A stretch of 64,000 nucleotides of DNA from Collinsella sp. AF08-23 (GTDB taxonomy: Bacteria; Actinomycetota; Coriobacteriia; Coriobacteriales; Coriobacteriaceae). Position 1 is the stretch's first letter. Each line of letters begins with the position of its first letter. The stretch is taken from positions 27,174 to 91,173 of the forward strand of contig NZ_QUHV01000003.1 in assembly GCF_003479805.1 (NCBI RefSeq), written 5' to 3'. A program made the translations under genes and the position numbers. Shown here piece by piece: positions 54,413 through 64,000 of the stretch. A model generated the notes under the pieces. The model worked only from the letters and a program-made list of their open reading frames with translations. It was not told the DNA's origin and did no database searches.

Positions 54413-55090
54413 ATGACCCAGCCCGCCTTTCCCTTCAAGGCCGTCATCTTCGACATGGACGGCGTGATCGTCGATACCGAGAAGTTCTATTTCGACACGC
54501 TCGCCGGGATGTTCGACGCCGCCGGCATCGATGTGCCCCGCGAGTCGTTGTGCTCCGCGGTGGGCGCGTCCTTCAAGGACTTCAAGCGCAACCTGGTAGC
54601 GTGGTACGCGCTGGGCGGCGAGCAGATCACGGAGGACGAGGGGCTCGAGCGCTATAACGCCTGGGAATCCGCGCATTATCCGGATTTCGCGTCCCTGCTC
54701 AACCCCGGGGTGGTCGAGACCGTCGACGAGCTCAAGCGCCGCGGCGTCCGCGTCGCGCTCGCCTCATCCTCGCCCATGGGCAACATCCGCGAGGTCCTCG
54801 CCGCATGTGGCCTCGCCGATGCGTTCGAGCTGGTCACGAGTGGCGAACAGTTCCACCAAAGCAAGCCCAATCCCGAGATCTACCTGCACACGCTCGAGAG
54901 CCTTGGCCTCATTGCGGACGAGTGCTGTTGCGTGGAGGATTCCGTCCCCGGCATCACCGCGGGCAAGGCGGCCGGCCTCACCGTGGTCGCCAAGCGCGAG
55001 GACCGCTTCGGCTTCTCCCAGGAGGCGGCCGACTATACTATCGATTCGATTCCCGACCTGCTCGAGGTCGTTATGCCGCTCGGTCGATAG
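54413..55090 (+). CDS. HAD phosphatase, beta-phosphoglucomutase-like
   Basis: 225 residues. FDMDGVIVDTE (motif I), LASSSPMGNIREVL (motif II), KPNPEIYLH with the motif III Lys, CCVEDSVPGITAGKAAG (motif IV). This is the PGM-like subclass of sugar-phosphate phosphatases or mutases. Start ATG 54413 after AGGAG. It lies in the PTS/SIS locus, so a phosphosugar substrate is likely. Confidence 0.88.
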   Translation: MTQPAFPFKAVIFDMDGVIVDTEKFYFDTLAGMFDAAGIDVPRESLCSAVGASFKDFKRNLVAWYALGGEQITEDEGLERYNAWESAHYPDFASLLNPGVVETVDELKRRGVRVALASSSPMGNIREVLAACGLADAFELVTSGEQFHQSKPNPEIYLHTLESLGLIADECCCVEDSVPGITAGKAAGLTVVAKREDRFGFSQEAADYTIDSIPDLLEVVMPLGR

Positions 55091-55140
55091 AGGCTGCGGT
55101 TGCCCCGCGCGCGTGGTCGTGTTTGAGAGGAAGTGACGGC

Positions 55141-55911
55141 GTGGCAGATGAGCCTATGGGCATCCCGCCCAAAGACCGAGCCCAGGAGGGCATCCGGTGG
55201 TATATCCACAACGCCGGCCTGACCGGAGGGGACAAGTTGCCCTCTGAGCGTGTGCTTTCCGAGCGCCTCGGTGTCTCGCGCACGGCGCTTCGTGCGGCAA
55301 TCACCCAACTCATCTCGATGCACGTGCTCGAGAGCAGGCAGGGGTCGGGCACGTACGTGTTGCCGCCTAAGCCCATCAACATCTTCCAGGAAACCCGGAA
55401 CTTTTCCGATGCCGTCCGCCGCGTGGGTCGTGAGCCCGGCGCCCGCCTTCTCGACGCCCGCGTTGTGGATGCCGATGAGGTGCTTGCGGCCAAGTTCGAT
55501 CTTGCCGTCGGTTCGCGCGTGTTCGAGGTCCGCCGCGTCCGCTTCGCCGACGACGTTCCCGTCGCCGTGGAGACCTCTTATATCAACTACGCGCTGTGCC
55601 CCGGTATCGAGGGGCACGACTTCTCGCGCGAAAGCCTCTACGACGTGCTGGCCCATGAGCACGGGATCCGCGTCGGGCACGGTACGGAGCGCGTCTCCAT
55701 CGCCCGCGCGACTTCCCAGGAGGCGGAGAGCCTGCTGATCGACGAAGGTGAGCCGGTCTTTTTCGTGCAGGCGCTCGAGCGAACTGCCGCCGGCGTGCCC
55801 ATGGAGTATCTGAAGGCCGTCTACGTACCGAGCAGGTATCGGTTTGCGAGCAACGGCTGCAAGAACGGCGAGGTTCCCGAGGGGGTGTCGAGCACATGGC
55901 TCACGTGGTAG
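55141..55911 (+). CDS. GntR-family regulator (UTRA domain), PTS locus
   Basis: 256 residues. Start is GTG at 55141 with GAGAGG about 10 bases upstream. The winged helix is LPSERVLSERLGVSRTALR, and the C-terminal domain is HutC/UTRA-like (YINYALCPGIEG, MEYLKAVYVPSRYRF). It overlaps the start of the next GntR gene by 16 bases, so two regulators are made from one transcript. Confidence 0.88.
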   Translation: MADEPMGIPPKDRAQEGIRWYIHNAGLTGGDKLPSERVLSERLGVSRTALRAAITQLISMHVLESRQGSGTYVLPPKPINIFQETRNFSDAVRRVGREPGARLLDARVVDADEVLAAKFDLAVGSRVFEVRRVRFADDVPVAVETSYINYALCPGIEGHDFSRESLYDVLAHEHGIRVGHGTERVSIARATSQEAESLLIDEGEPVFFVQALERTAAGVPMEYLKAVYVPSRYRFASNGCKNGEVPEGVSSTWLTW

Positions 55912-56708
55912 GTCACAACGCGGTGGTGCGAGACGAAGCCGGCGTACGAGACTTCCGCCGCCATGACCTGGAGGTGACCGCCCTCGGGGCTCCATGTGTT
56001 TCGCGTCATGCCGGCGAACCCCGATACGTGCAGATTCGCCATGCCATCGAGCACCGCATCGCCGAGGGGGCCTATGCGCCGGGGTCGGCCATCCCCTCGG
56101 AGCACGAGCTCGCCGCTGCGTTCTCGACCACGCGCCTGACCGTGCGCAATGCCATCGACGGTCTCGTTGAGCGGGGGCTCATCCGCCGCGTGCAGGGTAA
56201 GGGGGCATTCGTTGCCCAGGGCGGCGCGGACTCCGGCTCGCGGGTGAGCGGATTTAGGTCCGCTGCGGGGGCGGCCCGCGAGGTCGCCTCGGTGCGTCAG
56301 CTCTCCAAATCGCTGCGTGCCGCCGGGCCGCTATACGCCCATCTCTTCGATATCGATGAGGGCGATGAACTCTACTCCATCCGCCGTCTCAACAGCACTG
56401 ACGGAACGCCCGTGTCGCTCGAGCAGACGCTCGTCCCCGTCAAGCTGTTTCCGGGCATTGAAGATGTCGATGTATCGGTGTTCAGCCTTTATGAGACGTA
56501 TGAAATGTGCGGTAGGCCCGTTGCCCTTGCACAGGAGAAGCTCGACGTCGTTGCGTTGTCCGCGCGTGATGCAGGGCTGCTCCAGGTTGAGCCGGGGAGC
56601 CTCGCCCTATCCCTCGAGTGCGTCAGTTTCGACGCCGATGGCAGGCCCATCGAGCACGCCTATTCATTGACGCCTGCAAACCAGGGTGGATACACCTATC
56701 AGTACTAA
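55896..56708 (+). CDS. Second GntR-family regulator (UTRA domain), PTS locus
   Basis: 270 residues. Winged helix AIPSEHELAAAFSTTRLTVRNA (about 67-88), then UTRA domain with LFDIDEGDELYSIRRL and PIEHAYSLTPANQGG. About 40 N-terminal residues precede the usual GntR start, so translation may begin later. It overlaps the previous regulator gene. Likely controls one of the two promoters in the locus. Confidence 0.87.
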   Translation: MAHVVGHNAVVRDEAGVRDFRRHDLEVTALGAPCVSRHAGEPRYVQIRHAIEHRIAEGAYAPGSAIPSEHELAAAFSTTRLTVRNAIDGLVERGLIRRVQGKGAFVAQGGADSGSRVSGFRSAAGAAREVASVRQLSKSLRAAGPLYAHLFDIDEGDELYSIRRLNSTDGTPVSLEQTLVPVKLFPGIEDVDVSVFSLYETYEMCGRPVALAQEKLDVVALSARDAGLLQVEPGSLALSLECVSFDADGRPIEHAYSLTPANQGGYTYQY

Positions 56709-56831
56709 TATACATCGAATGACGGCGGACAGGTGCTCACGCAACCTGTTCGTCGTTGTCTGATTCAGGGGAAATAACCGCTTACGGAGAAGATGTGACC
56801 GTTCGCGGGAAACCTTCTGGCATCACCAAAA

Positions 56832-56877
56832 TGGTATGAAAAAGCGTTAAGATGTACTCAACAAGTGGTATTAAAAA
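56832..56877 (+). promoter_or_regulatory. Direct repeats upstream of the second SIS gene
   Basis: TGGTATGAAAAA (56832-56843) and TGGTATTAAAAA (56866-56877) are 34 bp apart, about three helical turns, on the same face. They are a candidate site for one of the GntR regulators just upstream. Confidence 0.5.
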
Positions 56878-56923
56878 CTCTCAACTTGGATATGAGAGGC
56901 CACGGCGGCGAAGGGAGCCAGCA

Positions 56924-57985
56924 ATGAAGGAGACCGAGAAGATCGAGATCATGCACTTCGACCAGGAGGGCTACCTCGAGGACGGCAGGAACGTCTACGA
57001 GGCCGGCAAGAAGATGACCGCCCTGGCCGACCGCGTGCACGAGGAGGGCTACGACGCCGTGTTCCTCATGGGCGTCGGTGGCACCTGGGACGAGTTCATG
57101 CAGCTCGAGTACCTCATGAACAAGTTCGGCGACAAGGACCTCGAGGTCTACCTCATCCACGCCGCCGAGTGGAACGTCATGGGCCACAAGCGCATGACCG
57201 AGCGCTCCATCGTGCTGACCGCCTCCGAGTCCGGTACTACCCCCGAGGTCCTCGAGGCCATCGGCAAGATGAAGGAGATGGGCGTTCGCGTCTACGCCAT
57301 GACCAACCCCGAGGGCAAGATCGGCCAGGCCGTGGGTGCCGAGAACTGCGTCATGATGGCCTCCGACCACGGTGCCGGCGGCTGCGAGAAGGGTTACTAC
57401 CTCGCCGACTGCTTCGGCCTGCGCCTCCTCAACCGTCGCGGCTGCTTCCCCAAGTTCGACCTGTTCATCGAGCAGACCAAGGACATCTGGAAGGACATGC
57501 TCGACATCCGCAAGCGCTTCGAGCCCCGCGCCGAGGAGCTCGCCCGCAAGTACGCCCTGGCCGACTACACCATGTTCATCGGCTCCGGCGCGCTGTGGGG
57601 CGAGACCATCCTCTACTCCATGTGCCTGCTCGAGGAGATGCAGTGGAAGCGCATCCGCCACATCACCTCGCATGACTTCTTCCATGGCACCCTCGAGCTC
57701 CTCGAGCCCGGCGTACCCGTGTTCCTGTTCATGGGCGAGGACGAGTGCCGCGCCCTCGACGAGCGCGTCCGCGCCTTCCTCACCAGCGGCGTGACCGGTG
57801 ACGAGGATTACGTCATCATCGACACCGCCGAGTACGCGATTCCCGGCCTGGACGACGACTTCCGCGTCATCGTGTCCCCCTGGATCCTCTCCGTGCTCAC
57901 CACCGACCGCCTCGCCCGCAACTACGAGCTGGTTACCAAGCATAACCTCAAGTACCGTCGTTACTATCACCAGTTCGACTACTAA
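56924..57985 (+). CDS. SIS-domain fructoselysine-6-phosphate-deglycase-like protein (FrlB/GfrF-like)
   Basis: 353 residues with two SIS halves. LMGVGGTWDEFMQLEYLM, then LTASESGTTPEVLEAI (the second phosphosugar loop) and HITSHDFFHGTLELLEPGVP, which matches the conserved His/Phe-Phe-His-Gly segment of FrlB-type fructoselysine-6-phosphate deglycases. It would split a phosphorylated Amadori compound to glucose-6-P and an amino acid. Start ATG 56924 after AAGGGAG. It lies after the GntR pair and its own promoter region. Confidence 0.85.
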   Translation: MKETEKIEIMHFDQEGYLEDGRNVYEAGKKMTALADRVHEEGYDAVFLMGVGGTWDEFMQLEYLMNKFGDKDLEVYLIHAAEWNVMGHKRMTERSIVLTASESGTTPEVLEAIGKMKEMGVRVYAMTNPEGKIGQAVGAENCVMMASDHGAGGCEKGYYLADCFGLRLLNRRGCFPKFDLFIEQTKDIWKDMLDIRKRFEPRAEELARKYALADYTMFIGSGALWGETILYSMCLLEEMQWKRIRHITSHDFFHGTLELLEPGVPVFLFMGEDECRALDERVRAFLTSGVTGDEDYVIIDTAEYAIPGLDDDFRVIVSPWILSVLTTDRLARNYELVTKHNLKYRRYYHQFDY

Positions 57986-58096
57986 GAGATCAGTTGCCAA
58001 GGACCTGGTTGCTCATGTCTTAGCTGCCGCGGGTTCATCTGCTGCGAGTCCGGCTCTCAGCAGATTGGGAAATGCGGCTGTCATATGGTCAATTCT

Positions 58097-58128
58097 GGGG
58101 TGCCCGCCATGATGCGGGTGCCCCATTT
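58097..58128 (+). terminator. Terminator after the PTS/SIS locus
   Basis: GGGGTGCCCGC and GCGGGTGCCCC (58097-58124) pair with two G-U pairs, then ATTTT. Confidence 0.75.
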
Positions 58129-58307
58129 TCGCTATCTGCTCGGTGTGCTTGTTGAATGAGAGCGTGCGCGGAAATGCGTCGCATACGGAGGGTTGGAGGG
58201 CTGGCAGCCTCTCGTCGTTTCGATATGTATAAAACAAGCAATTATCGCGATATTATCGCATAGAAAAAGAGTGCTCCGCGGCTGGCCATCGTGTGGGTTT
58301 CCGCAAT

Positions 58308-58511
58308 TGGTCAAAATACCTAAATATTGCGCCCGCGCCGTGCGGACGGATTATCAAAAGCGCAGGTCATAAAAATCAGATCGCTGGCATAGCGGGTGGC
58401 GACGGCGGTATTGTTCGGTTCGCTCGGAAAAACCGCAGGAATTGCGAACGAGGGTCGTTATGCATGCTAGAGATTCATTCTGATTTGCGCACTATTTGGG
58501 TATTTTGACCA
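58308..58511. repeat. Intergenic inverted-repeat element E3
   Basis: Perfect 13-bp terminal inverted repeats: TGGTCAAAATACC (58308-58320) and GGTATTTTGACCA (58499-58511). Inner motifs are AAAAGCGCAGGTCAT (58356-58370) and AAAACCGCAGGAATTGCG (58429-58446). The right end TATGCATG ... GCGCACTATTTGGGTATTTTGACC aligns with element E2. The whole 57986-58686 gap has no other gene. Confidence 0.78.
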
Positions 58512-58686
58512 CAATCGCAAAATCACATGGCTCAGCTCCTGCTCGATATCGAACTTGTCGAATGCTCCCTCGCTTTGCGCGTCGAAGTATGGCAAGCACC
58601 GAGAGCCAGATCCCGTTGACGTCATTTGGATCGCTTACGCGAGTATGCGCGGGCAAACGAGTGCCGTGCGTCAAATCTTGGTGGCG

Positions 58687-59523
58687 TTATTTTCCGAGAA
58701 TCGCCGCGCTCGTTTGTGCCATGTACGCGGCGAGTTCGCCCTGCTCGATGCCTCGAATGCGCGCGAGGGCGTTAAGCGTACGGTTCAGCGAGGACTCGAG
58801 CTCCTCGGCGGAGTAGGGGGATCCAGGCTGCGCCGGGGCATCCGTCTCCAGGTGCAGTCGACCGAGGGGCATCTGCCGGGCGTATTCCCGTCCGCGCTTG
58901 GTGGCGAGCATGCGTTCGTTGACGGAGATGTGGCAACCGAGCTTGCGGAGGCGCATGAAGTCCTCAGAGGTTCCCGAGAACCAATGGAAGATGCAGGTGG
59001 CAAGGCGGGGAAAGTTGTGACGTTCAAGGACGTCGAGGGCTTCGGAGGCCGCTCGTACGGCATGAATGGACACGACGCGCCCTGCAAGCGGGCTTTCGCC
59101 GCATGCATCTAGGATGCGTTCGAAGGCGGCGAGCTGGGCTGCGCGCGTGCCTATATGGGAAGGGGAGAAGTCAAGGCCGATCTCTCCGATGAATGTATCG
59201 CCCGCGGCAAGAGTTGCGGCCTGCTCGACCATCAAGGGGTCTTCGTCGACCCACCAGGGGTGCAGACCTGCGCCAACGCGGATATTGTGGCGCGGCGCGA
59301 ACTGTTCTCGGGCGGCGAGCGCATCTGCGGGCGTTACGGTCGTGCAGAACGCGGCGATGCCCATGCTTTCGAGCTCGGATGCCACCTCGGCGCCGTTTGC
59401 CATGCGGTCCAAGTGGCAGTGCATGTCCACGAGGTTCCAAGGGCGATGTTCACGGCCGTTCGAGCTTGCGTGAAGGGTAGTTTTATCGAAAAAACGCTCC
59501 GAATCGGGCTCAGTTTTCGACAT
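58687..59523 (-). CDS. TatD-family metal-dependent hydrolase
   Basis: 278 residues. VDMHCHLDRM gives the HxH metal motif, GEIGLDFSP the conserved Glu, SIHAVRAASEA and FHWFSG further ligands, and LETDAPAQPG the final Asp. TatD proteins have 3'-5' exonuclease or related hydrolase activity. ATG 59523 follows AAAAGGG. It is 47 bases from the tcdA stop, on the same strand. Confidence 0.9.
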   Translation of the reverse strand: MSKTEPDSERFFDKTTLHASSNGREHRPWNLVDMHCHLDRMANGAEVASELESMGIAAFCTTVTPADALAAREQFAPRHNIRVGAGLHPWWVDEDPLMVEQAATLAAGDTFIGEIGLDFSPSHIGTRAAQLAAFERILDACGESPLAGRVVSIHAVRAASEALDVLERHNFPRLATCIFHWFSGTSEDFMRLRKLGCHISVNERMLATKRGREYARQMPLGRLHLETDAPAQPGSPYSAEELESSLNRTLNALARIRGIEQGELAAYMAQTSAAILGK

Positions 59524-59570
59524 TTCTACCCTTTTCGAGCACGGTGTACACTCAGTCGGTACGCGCGCAC

Positions 59571-60389
59571 TCATGCGCGGCCGCCCCGTTTGCCAGCAAG
59601 TCGGCCCTTTTGCGCAGCGTCATGCATGGCGAGCGCGGCGGAGACGTCGTCGCCCGCGCCAAGACCCGAAATATGTCGTAGGACCTCGCCGGCAATCATT
59701 TGGCCCATGATGGGCGGCATGAAGCTCGCGGTGCCCAAGTCGGTGCGCTCCGAGCGCGCGGCGCCGGGCGCGGCGGCGATGCGCACCGGCTCTTCGCAGG
59801 AATAGAGCACGCGCAGGTGGCGGATGCCGCGCTTGCGGCACTCCTTGCGCATGATGCGCGCCAGCGAGCAGTTGACCGTCTTGTGCACGTCGGCGATGCG
59901 CAGGCATTCGGGGTGAATCTTCTTGGCGCCCCCCATGGAGCTGATGAGTTCAAAGCCTCGCGTTTGCGCGAGAGCGGCGAGGGCGAGCTTGGTGGACACC
60001 GTGTCGATGGCATCGACCACGTAGTCAATATGCCCATCTGCCTCTGTAAGGCAGATGTCGTAGAGGTCTTCGAGGTTCTCCGCAAGGACGAAAGCGTCAT
60101 GGGCAAAGACGCGGCAGGACGGGCTGATATCTGCGATCATGGCGGCCATGACGTCGACCTTGCGCTGACCAACCGTACTCTCGAAGGCAATGGCCTGACG
60201 GTTGATGTTGGAGGGCGCGACCACATCCTTGTCGACGATGAGGAGGGTACCCACACCTCCGCGCGCGAGCGCCTCAACGCAGCTCGACCCAACGCCACCG
60301 CAGCCGAACACGAGGACGCAGGCGCCTTCAAGGCGAGCGAGGCGTTCATCGCCGAGTATGATACGCAGGCGGTCCTTCATGGTTTCCAT
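59571..60389 (-). CDS. tcdA: tRNA threonylcarbamoyladenosine dehydratase
   Basis: 272 residues, ThiF/E1-like fold. VFGCGGVGSSCVEALARGGVG is the nucleotide loop, VDKDVVAPSNINRQ the adenylation motif, DAIDTVSTKLAL and GGAKKIHPE further TcdA blocks. It cyclises t6A in tRNA to ct6A. AAGGAG precedes ATG 60389. Upstream neighbour of tatD on the same strand, and the two probably form one transcript. Confidence 0.92.
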   Translation of the reverse strand: METMKDRLRIILGDERLARLEGACVLVFGCGGVGSSCVEALARGGVGTLLIVDKDVVAPSNINRQAIAFESTVGQRKVDVMAAMIADISPSCRVFAHDAFVLAENLEDLYDICLTEADGHIDYVVDAIDTVSTKLALAALAQTRGFELISSMGGAKKIHPECLRIADVHKTVNCSLARIMRKECRKRGIRHLRVLYSCEEPVRIAAAPGAARSERTDLGTASFMPPIMGQMIAGEVLRHISGLGAGDDVSAALAMHDAAQKGRLAGKRGGRA

Positions 60390-60809
60390 CGGGGCTCCTT
60401 GGGAGATTGCAGGCATGCGTGGTGACCTCATATTGTAGCGTGACGCGCACGGCTTGGTGCAATGTCGAAGCGAGGAGATGGTGGGTCGTATATGAGGCGC
60501 TCGCACGCAGCGAGGCGCCGGAGCGCGTGCGGGCTGCGGCTCCAAGGCCGCCGTTGCTCTTTGATGCGGCGACGCACGCAACCTGCCGTTCGAGGCCCAT
60601 GCGCTTGAACGACCACAGCTTGAAACCATGGTGAAGCGAAACGGAAATGCGACCGAAACGAACGCTTGGTCAGGTTGACGGCCGTCCTGCACCTCACTAG
60701 GATGCATTCAGCAACCCATCCATTAGATAGGAAAAAACGGGAAGCAATGTCGCACCTGTGAGTGGGATTGCGAGGAGTAGTTTTTCGCCGAGAACCCAAG
60801 GAGCACGTT
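60390..60809. promoter_or_regulatory. Intergenic region with metY promoter
   Basis: 420 bp without a gene. On the + strand TTGACG (60675-60680), a 17-bp spacer and TAGGAT (60698-60703) form a good promoter, giving a leader of about 100 bases before metY. The leader has no SAM-riboswitch pattern that I could recognise. The first 280 bases hold nothing clear. Confidence 0.68.
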
Positions 60810-62114
60810 ATGAGTCGTTTTACTAAGAACCCCGACCACGAGTTTGGCTTCGACACCCTGCAATTGCATGTCGGACAGGAGAGTCCCGACCCCGCGACCG
60901 ACGCCCGCGCCGTCCCAATTTATCAAACGACGAGTTACGTGTTCCGCAATTCCCAGCATGCCGCCGATCGCTTTGGGCTGGCCGACGCCGGCAACATCTA
61001 CGGGCGCCTGACCAACTCCACCCAGGGTGTACTGGAGGATCGCATCGCCGCACTCGAAGGTGGAGTGGCGGCGCTTGCGGTTGCGTCGGGCGCGGCAGCG
61101 ATCACCCTCACCGTCCAAGCGCTTGCTCGCGCCGGGGCTCACGTGGTTGCCCAGAAGACCATCTACGGCGGCACATACAACCTGTTGGCCCACACCCTCG
61201 CCGATTTTGGGGTCGAGACCACGTTCGTGAATATCCACGATCTGGCCGAGGTCGAGGCGGCGATCCGTCCTGAGACTACGCTCGTCTATCTCGAGACCCT
61301 TGGCAACCCCAACTCTGATATCCCCGACATCGATGCCGTCTCCGCGCTTGCCCATGCCCATGGGTTGCCCGTGGTGGTGGACAACACGTTCGGCACGCCT
61401 TATCTCATCCGTCCGCTCGAGCACGGCGCCGATATCGTGGTGCATTCGGCGACTAAGTTCCTGGGCGGTCACGGGACGAGCCTGGGTGGCATCATCGTCG
61501 ACGGCGGGTCTTTCGACTGGACCGTGGGCGGTAAGTTCCCGCAGATTGCCGCCGCCAACCCGAGCTATCACGGCGTTGCATTCACCGACGCGGCTGGCGC
61601 CGCGGCCTTCGCCACGTACGTGCGCGCCGTCCTCCTGCGCGATGAGGGCCCCTGCATCTCACCCTTCAACGCGTGGATTCTGCTGCAGGGTGTCGAGACA
61701 CTTTCGTTGCGCCTCGACCGTCACGTTGAGAACACGAAGCGCGTGGTTGAATACCTCGCCTCCAGCCCGTACGTGGCCAAGGTGAATCACCCGAGCCTGC
61801 CCGATCACTCTGACCACGAGCTCTACAAGCGCTATTTCCCGCGCGGGGGCGCATCGATCTTCACCTTCGAGATCAAGGGCGGCCAAGACGCCGCGTGGAA
61901 GTTCATTGACCATCTGCAGGTGTTCAGCCTGCTGGCCAATGTCGCCGACGTGAAGAGCCTGGTCATTCACCCTGCCACCACCACGCACTCTCAGCTCACC
62001 GAGGCGGAGCTCGCCGACCAGGGCATCACGCCCGCGACCATTCGCCTTTCCATCGGTACGGAGGACATCGAAGACATCATCTGGGACTTGGATCAAGCCT
62101 TTACTGCACTGTAG
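60810..62114 (+). CDS. metY: O-acetylhomoserine sulfhydrylase
   Basis: 434 residues. Family start FDTLQLHVGQ, then IYQTTSYVF, YGRLTNSTQGVLEDRIAALEGG, and the PLP-binding K216 in HSATKFLGGHGTS. The length and NPSYHG block match MetY rather than the shorter MetB/MetC. Makes homocysteine from O-acetylhomoserine and sulfide. AAGGAG precedes ATG 60810. Confidence 0.95.
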   Translation: MSRFTKNPDHEFGFDTLQLHVGQESPDPATDARAVPIYQTTSYVFRNSQHAADRFGLADAGNIYGRLTNSTQGVLEDRIAALEGGVAALAVASGAAAITLTVQALARAGAHVVAQKTIYGGTYNLLAHTLADFGVETTFVNIHDLAEVEAAIRPETTLVYLETLGNPNSDIPDIDAVSALAHAHGLPVVVDNTFGTPYLIRPLEHGADIVVHSATKFLGGHGTSLGGIIVDGGSFDWTVGGKFPQIAAANPSYHGVAFTDAAGAAAFATYVRAVLLRDEGPCISPFNAWILLQGVETLSLRLDRHVENTKRVVEYLASSPYVAKVNHPSLPDHSDHELYKRYFPRGGASIFTFEIKGGQDAAWKFIDHLQVFSLLANVADVKSLVIHPATTTHSQLTEAELADQGITPATIRLSIGTEDIEDIIWDLDQAFTAL

Positions 62115-62128
62115 GCGTGTGCTAACAC

Positions 62129-62158
62129 CTCAATTAACTGCCTGCCCCTAAATCGAGG
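62129..62158. repeat. Imperfect palindrome after metY
   Basis: CCTCAATTAACTGCC and CCCCTAAATCGAGG form an imperfect dyad related to the palindrome at 24337. It may help end the metY transcript. Confidence 0.5.
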
Positions 62159-62271
62159 TAATGTGTCGGGGTGGATTGGCTGCGCAATTCGTCGAGAATT
62201 CCTGCAGTTCTCGGTTTCATGCGACAATGGGGAACGTTAGACCGCGTAAACCCTTGGAAACGGAGCCGTCC

Positions 62272-63951
<1,680 letters not shown>

Positions 63952-63969
63952 ACTGACTTGCATCGCCGC

Positions 63970-64000
63970 GTGCCAAAAGGGGGCGTACCCCTTTTGGCAC
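63970..64000 (+). terminator. Palindromic terminator at the window edge
   Basis: GTGCCAAAAGGGG (63970-63982) and CCCCTTTTGGCAC (63988-64000) are perfect 13-base arms around GCGTA. Follows ettA. Any T-run would lie outside the window. Confidence 0.7.

Noticed and set aside
60704..60809. Possible SAM riboswitch in the metY leader
   Set aside because: No recognisable SAM-I/IV core; needs a covariance-model search.

Overview
The window is high-GC chromosomal DNA whose gene content and codon use fit an actinobacterial gut anaerobe of the Coriobacteriia, most likely Collinsella or a close relative (inferred from recognised protein families; no database search was run). Most of it is ordinary core and accessory metabolism. 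It is interrupted by one remarkable locus: a type II-A CRISPR-Cas system whose array contains three phage DNA segments of 580-955 bp, each bounded exactly by CRISPR repeats.

Layout. 1-2.0 kb: zinc/cadmium efflux operon (ArsR/SmtB repressor, free HMA metallochaperone, P-type ATPase running off the window). 2.1-3.1 kb: small membrane protein plus Xre regulator. 3.1-6.1 kb: compact lactate-racemase locus (LarA, a MIP channel, and a divergent CRP/FNR regulator). 6.2-6.9 kb: polysaccharide deacetylase pseudogene. 7.1-11.1 kb: DEDD exonuclease, UcpA-like dehydrogenase, His-rich metal exporter, YaiI family protein. 11.3-23.8 kb: tracrRNA, cas9-cas1-cas2-csn2 and a 62-repeat array split into four blocks by three phage segments. 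The second segment carries a complete hicAB toxin-antitoxin pair. 24-27.4 kb: small genes, a HAD phosphatase, a TipA-like MerR regulator and a histidine phosphatase. 27.9-31.7 kb: serC-serA-DUF1015. 31.9-38.7 kb: PPP phosphatase, flippase, lactate permease, PEP carboxykinase and a zinc-ribbon membrane protein. 38.8-41.9 kb: copper operon copA-copZ-csoR with a CsoR-type operator. 42.4-49.9 kb: DEAD-box helicase, unknown protein, DegV, phosphoglucose isomerase, Cof-type HAD and a GntR regulator. 50.2-58.0 kb: mannose-family PTS with two SIS-domain proteins, a HAD phosphatase and GntR regulators, best read as an Amadori-compound (fructoselysine/glucoselysine-type) utilisation locus. 58.7-64 kb: TatD, TcdA, MetY and EttA.

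How the parts fit. Lactate racemase, its channel-like neighbour and the lactate permease point to lactate handling. The PTS/SIS locus would feed sugar phosphates into glycolysis, where Pgi acts. The two metal operons each carry their own sensor and visible operators. The intergenic regions hold several long inverted-repeat elements, three of which (about 7.0, 27.7 and 58.4 kb) look like one family.

The array is the main discovery candidate. The phage segments are cut through genes at their ends, keep intact small genes inside, and include a terminator that should stop pre-crRNA synthesis. The distal array may therefore depend on phage-derived promoters such as that of hicAB.
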